25,880 bases of DNA, from the NCBI GenBank assembly GCA_030599175.1, contig JAUVON010000003.1, forward strand, positions 1-25,880, read 5' to 3'. Below are positions 23,616 through 25,880 of this stretch, piece after piece (the first letter of the stretch is position 1; each line of letters begins with the position of its first letter). Made by a program: the position numbers and the translations under genes. This stretch comes from Desulfobulbaceae bacterium. GTDB taxonomy: Bacteria; Desulfobacterota; Desulfobulbia; Desulfobulbales; Desulfocapsaceae. The notes beneath the pieces were generated by a model that searched no databases, was not told the origin of the DNA, and was given only the letters and a program-made list of their open reading frames with translations.

Positions 23616-24349
23616 TCGATCAGCCTCAATCACTGATATTATCGATCGATACTGCAACCTCCTGCAGTTCTGTTGCTCTCACCCGGGGATCGAGAACGAA
23701 CGGTGAGGTGCTGGCAACCCTCAGCCTGAGCAGCAGGAAAACCCATTCCAGAAGGCTACTCGCATTAATCGACTACATAATGGAGGAGACAGGGGTTGAC
23801 TGGTCCAATATAGAGGCTATTGCAGTGAGTCTTGGACCGGGAAGTTTTACCGGTCTGAGAATCGGTATGGCCACAGCAAAGGGTCTGGCGTTTGCAGCAG
23901 ATAAACCGATGATCGGGATATCTACTCTTGACGGGTTGGCGAGTAAATGTGCTCCTGCTCCGTGGATATGCTCGGTTCTGGATGCCCGGAAAAAAGAAGT
24001 TTATGCAGCTTTTTATCGAACAGATAGTGAAGGATTGACAGCTCCTACAGGGGTGCCTATGGTGATTTCGCCGGAGAAACTGGCAGAAAAGCTTTCGGAT
24101 TCTGTGGTCATGGTAGGTGATGGGGTGACCACTTATGGCGGGTTGTGGAGATCTCTCTTACATGACAAGGTTCTGTTTGCTCCTGCGCACCTGCATGAAC
24201 CAACTGCATCTTCTCTCGGCCTGATTGGTAAAGAGAAATTTGAAACAGGTGATACCTTGGATGTGGCTGAGGCTGTACCACTCTATATAAGAGCATCTGA
24301 TGCTGAACTCAATCTTATTAGAAAGAAGCAGGACAACAGTCAGCAATGA
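23612..24349 (+). CDS. tsaB: tRNA threonylcarbamoyladenosine modification protein TsaB (TTG start)
   Basis: The protein has 245 residues with the N-terminal ASKHA fold: LILSIDTATSCSSVAL and the signature SLGPGSFTGLRIGMATAKGLA. TsaB pairs with TsaD and TsaE to make t6A37 in tRNAs reading ANN codons. TTG 23612 lies in the rseP stop (TTGA overlap), so translation is probably coupled. Its own stop overlaps the ATG of ispG by 4 nt. It lacks a fused RimI acetyltransferase domain. Confidence 0.93.
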   Translation: MIDQPQSLILSIDTATSCSSVALTRGSRTNGEVLATLSLSSRKTHSRRLLALIDYIMEETGVDWSNIEAIAVSLGPGSFTGLRIGMATAKGLAFAADKPMIGISTLDGLASKCAPAPWICSVLDARKKEVYAAFYRTDSEGLTAPTGVPMVISPEKLAEKLSDSVVMVGDGVTTYGGLWRSLLHDKVLFAPAHLHEPTASSLGLIGKEKFETGDTLDVAEAVPLYIRASDAELNLIRKKQDNSQQ

Positions 24350-25113
24350 TTCTACGAAGACAAACCAGAAAAATTCTCCTGGGCAATGTGGAAGTCGGCG
24401 GGGATAGTCCCATATCTGTACAATCCATGACTAATACGGATACCAGGGATGCTGATGCGACTGTAGCTCAGATTCACAGACTTGAGGATGCCGGCTGTGA
24501 GATAGTGCGCGTAGCTGTCCTTGATCAAAAGGCTGCGGCAGCTGTCAGGGCAATTCGTGACGGTATATCCATCCCCCTCATAGCGGACATACATTTTGAT
24601 GCACGGTTGGCGGTTGCAGCTATGGAGCAGGGGGTAGATGGTATTCGCATCAATCCCGGTAATCTTGGAGGTGAGAGAAAGGTAGCAAAGGTTGTTGATG
24701 CCGCCCTTCATCATAAGGTTCCTATTCGTGTCGGTGTAAACAGTGGCTCGATTGAAAAAGATCTTCTTAAAACCTATGGTTACCCTACTGCTGATAATAC
24801 AGATGCACTTATTGAGAGTGCCATGCGCAATGTGAGGCTTCTGGAGAAATACGGTTTTTATGATATCAAAATATCTATAAAATCCGCCGATGTTCTTACC
24901 ACGGTAAATGGATACAGCAAGCTTTCAAAAATTACGGACTATCCTCTGCATCTTGGTGTTACCGAAGCCGGCGGACTGATTGCCGGACTGTCAAATCCAG
25001 TGTTGCCCTGGGGCTGCTCCTCAGCCAGGGGATTGGTGATACCTTCAGGGTTTCGCTTACCCGGGATCCGGTTGAAGAGATTAGGGTCGGCTTTGAGCTT
25101 TTGCGTTCACTGA
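24346..25113 (+). CDS. ispG: IspG N-terminal reading frame (TIM-barrel part)
   Basis: The frame gives 255 residues, of which about the first 214 are genuine. Seen: ILLGNVEVGGDSPISVQSMTNTDTRD, IPLIADIHFD, INPGNLG and RVGVNSGSIEKDLL. This is the barrel that holds the substrate MEcPP. The last ~41 residues (from LSNPVLPWGCSS on) are out-of-phase translation and not real protein. Confidence 0.8.
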   Translation: MILRRQTRKILLGNVEVGGDSPISVQSMTNTDTRDADATVAQIHRLEDAGCEIVRVAVLDQKAAAAVRAIRDGISIPLIADIHFDARLAVAAMEQGVDGIRINPGNLGGERKVAKVVDAALHHKVPIRVGVNSGSIEKDLLKTYGYPTADNTDALIESAMRNVRLLEKYGFYDIKISIKSADVLTTVNGYSKLSKITDYPLHLGVTEAGGLIAGLSNPVLPWGCSSARGLVIPSGFRLPGIRLKRLGSALSFCVH

Positions 25114-25427
25114 AGATTCGCGAGCGGGGGCCGGAACTCATCTCCTGTCCGACCTGCGGGCGTACCCGGATTGATCTCTTCAGCCTTGCGGAAAAGGTTG
25201 AGAACTATGTTCAGACTATGGAAACACCCTTGAAAATAGCTGTTATGGGTTGTGTTGTGAATGGCCCGGGGGAGGCTCGGGAGGCGGATATCGGCGTTGC
25301 CGGCGGTAACGGGGTTGGTATTATTTTCAAGAAGGGGAAAGTATGGAAGAAAGTGAGTGAAAACGAGCTGATGGATGTTTTTATGGCGGAGCTTGAAAAA
25401 ATGGAAGACGAGGGGCATAAACCCTGA
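25101..25427 (+). CDS. ispG: IspG C-terminal reading frame ([4Fe-4S] domain)
   Basis: This frame holds the cluster-binding part: CPTCGR, GCVVNGPGEAREADIG with the third Cys and the catalytic-region Glu, and GVGIIFKKGKVWKKV. The frame is really open back to about 24990; TTG 25101 is only the first possible start in it and lacks a ribosome site, so separate translation is improbable. Without the N-terminal part it could not be an active enzyme. Confidence 0.75.
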   Translation: MRSLKIRERGPELISCPTCGRTRIDLFSLAEKVENYVQTMETPLKIAVMGCVVNGPGEAREADIGVAGGNGVGIIFKKGKVWKKVSENELMDVFMAELEKMEDEGHKP

Positions 25428-25450
25428 AAACTGGAAAATAAAATAACGAT

Positions 25451-25880
25451 ATGCGCTATTCTGAGACACTGTTGCCGACCCTGAAAGAAACTCCTGCTGA
25501 AGCTGAAATTGTGAGCCACAGATTGATGCTGCGGGCTGGCTTTATACATAAGCTCACCTCCGGTATATATTCATATCTTCCCTATGGTCTCGCTGCTATA
25601 CGTAAGGTGGAGAATATCGTCCGGGAAGAGATGAATCGTGCCGGAGCCCACGAACTGCTTATGCCTTCGGTTCAGCCGGCTGATTTATGGAAGGAATCCG
25701 GCCGCTATGAGAAATATGGCCCGGAACTTCTACGGTTTCGAGACAGGCATGACAGGGAATCCTGCCTCGGTCCAACCCATGAAGAAGTGATTACCGATAT
25801 TATCCGTAAAATGCTGCATTCCTACAGGGATCTGCCAATTAATCTCTACCAGATCCAGACAAAATTTCGTGATGAAATCA
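25451..25880 (+). CDS. proS: Prolyl-tRNA synthetase (3'-truncated by window edge)
   Basis: The open frame from ATG 25451 runs off the window after 143 codons. Seen: [43 protein letters not shown] (motif 1 region), [16 protein letters not shown], and [19 protein letters not shown] (motif 2 region), matching the bacterial class II ProRS with an editing insert expected later. It charges tRNA-Pro. It follows ispG by 23 bp with no strong ribosome site. Confidence 0.95.
   Translation, partial: MRYSETLLPTLKETPAEAEIVSHRLMLRAGFIHKLTSGIYSYLPYGLAAIRKVENIVREEMNRAGAHELLMPSVQPADLWKESGRYEKYGPELLRFRDRHDRESCLGPTHEEVITDIIRKMLHSYRDLPINLYQIQTKFRDEI

Larger units (their letters stand above)
24346..25427 (+). pseudogene. 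ispG: 4-hydroxy-3-methylbut-2-enyl diphosphate synthase gene with a single-base frameshift
   Basis: Two frames together give a complete IspG of about 360 residues. The first frame is normal to HLGVTEAGGLIAG (about residue 214). It then reads out of phase, beyond 24985, to a stop at 25111-25113. The shifted frame from 24990 continues correctly with VKSSVALGLLLSQGIGDTFR and ends at 25427. One base is missing within 24985-24989; restoring GG to GGG there would read A-G-T-V-K-S-S. Because IspG is essential where MEP is the only route, a sequence error in the G run is the likelier explanation; a real lesion or programmed shift is not excluded. Confidence 0.9.

Overview
This window is a continuous plus-strand block of housekeeping genes. 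It runs from the 3' part of rpsJ (S10) to the 5' part of proS. I read it as chromosomal DNA of a deltaproteobacterium-like organism (Desulfobacterota). The reasons are the order secY-map-infA-rpmJ-rpsM-rpsK-rpsD-rpoA-rplQ, a short EF-Ts (198 aa), a bacterial IspG without the large insert, zinc-binding forms of S14, S4, L24 and L36, and the run rpsB-tsf-pyrH-frr-uppS-cdsA-dxr-rseP. A Desulfobulbales-type sulfate reducer would fit, but that level of placement is inference.

Layout. (1) 1-15632: the S10, spc and alpha ribosomal protein operons fused end to end: rpsJ', rplC, rplD, rplW, rplB, rpsS, rplV, rpsC, rplP, rpmC, rpsQ / rplN, rplX, rplE, rpsN, rpsH, rplF, rplR, rpsE, rpmD, rplO, secY, map / infA, rpmJ, rpsM, rpsK, rpsD, rpoA, rplQ. 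It closes with a strong intrinsic terminator at 15654-15694. (2) 15732-16514: one YkgJ-type cysteine-cluster protein, followed by a palindromic intergenic stretch. (3) 16787-18441: rpsB and tsf, with a likely promoter and structured leader in front of rpsB and an intrinsic terminator between the two genes. (4) 18509-25880: pyrH, frr, uppS, cdsA, dxr, rseP, tsaB, ispG and proS' in a tight, often overlapping run that links UMP supply, ribosome recycling, undecaprenyl and phospholipid synthesis, the MEP isoprenoid pathway (dxr, ispG), site-2 proteolysis, tRNA t6A modification and prolyl-tRNA charging.

Gene content is ordinary and I found no new protein system. The points of interest are in the spacers and in two genes. 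Many ribosomal-protein spacers hold stem-loops. Two of them (after rpsQ and after rplE) share one architecture: an outer stem that begins inside the TAG stop codon, an identical 10-base motif, and a following small hairpin. The stem bases differ between copies in compensating pairs, which makes this a candidate structured RNA element. The rpsQ-rplN spacer (319 bp) also sits where the E. coli S10 and spc operons divide. ispG carries a single-base frameshift, either a sequence error or a real lesion. S2 has an acidic repeat tail with a recent 48-bp duplication. Five of the nine small-subunit genes whose start is visible begin with TTG, and none of the large-subunit genes does.

No tRNA, rRNA, CRISPR array, insertion sequence or minus-strand gene was seen.
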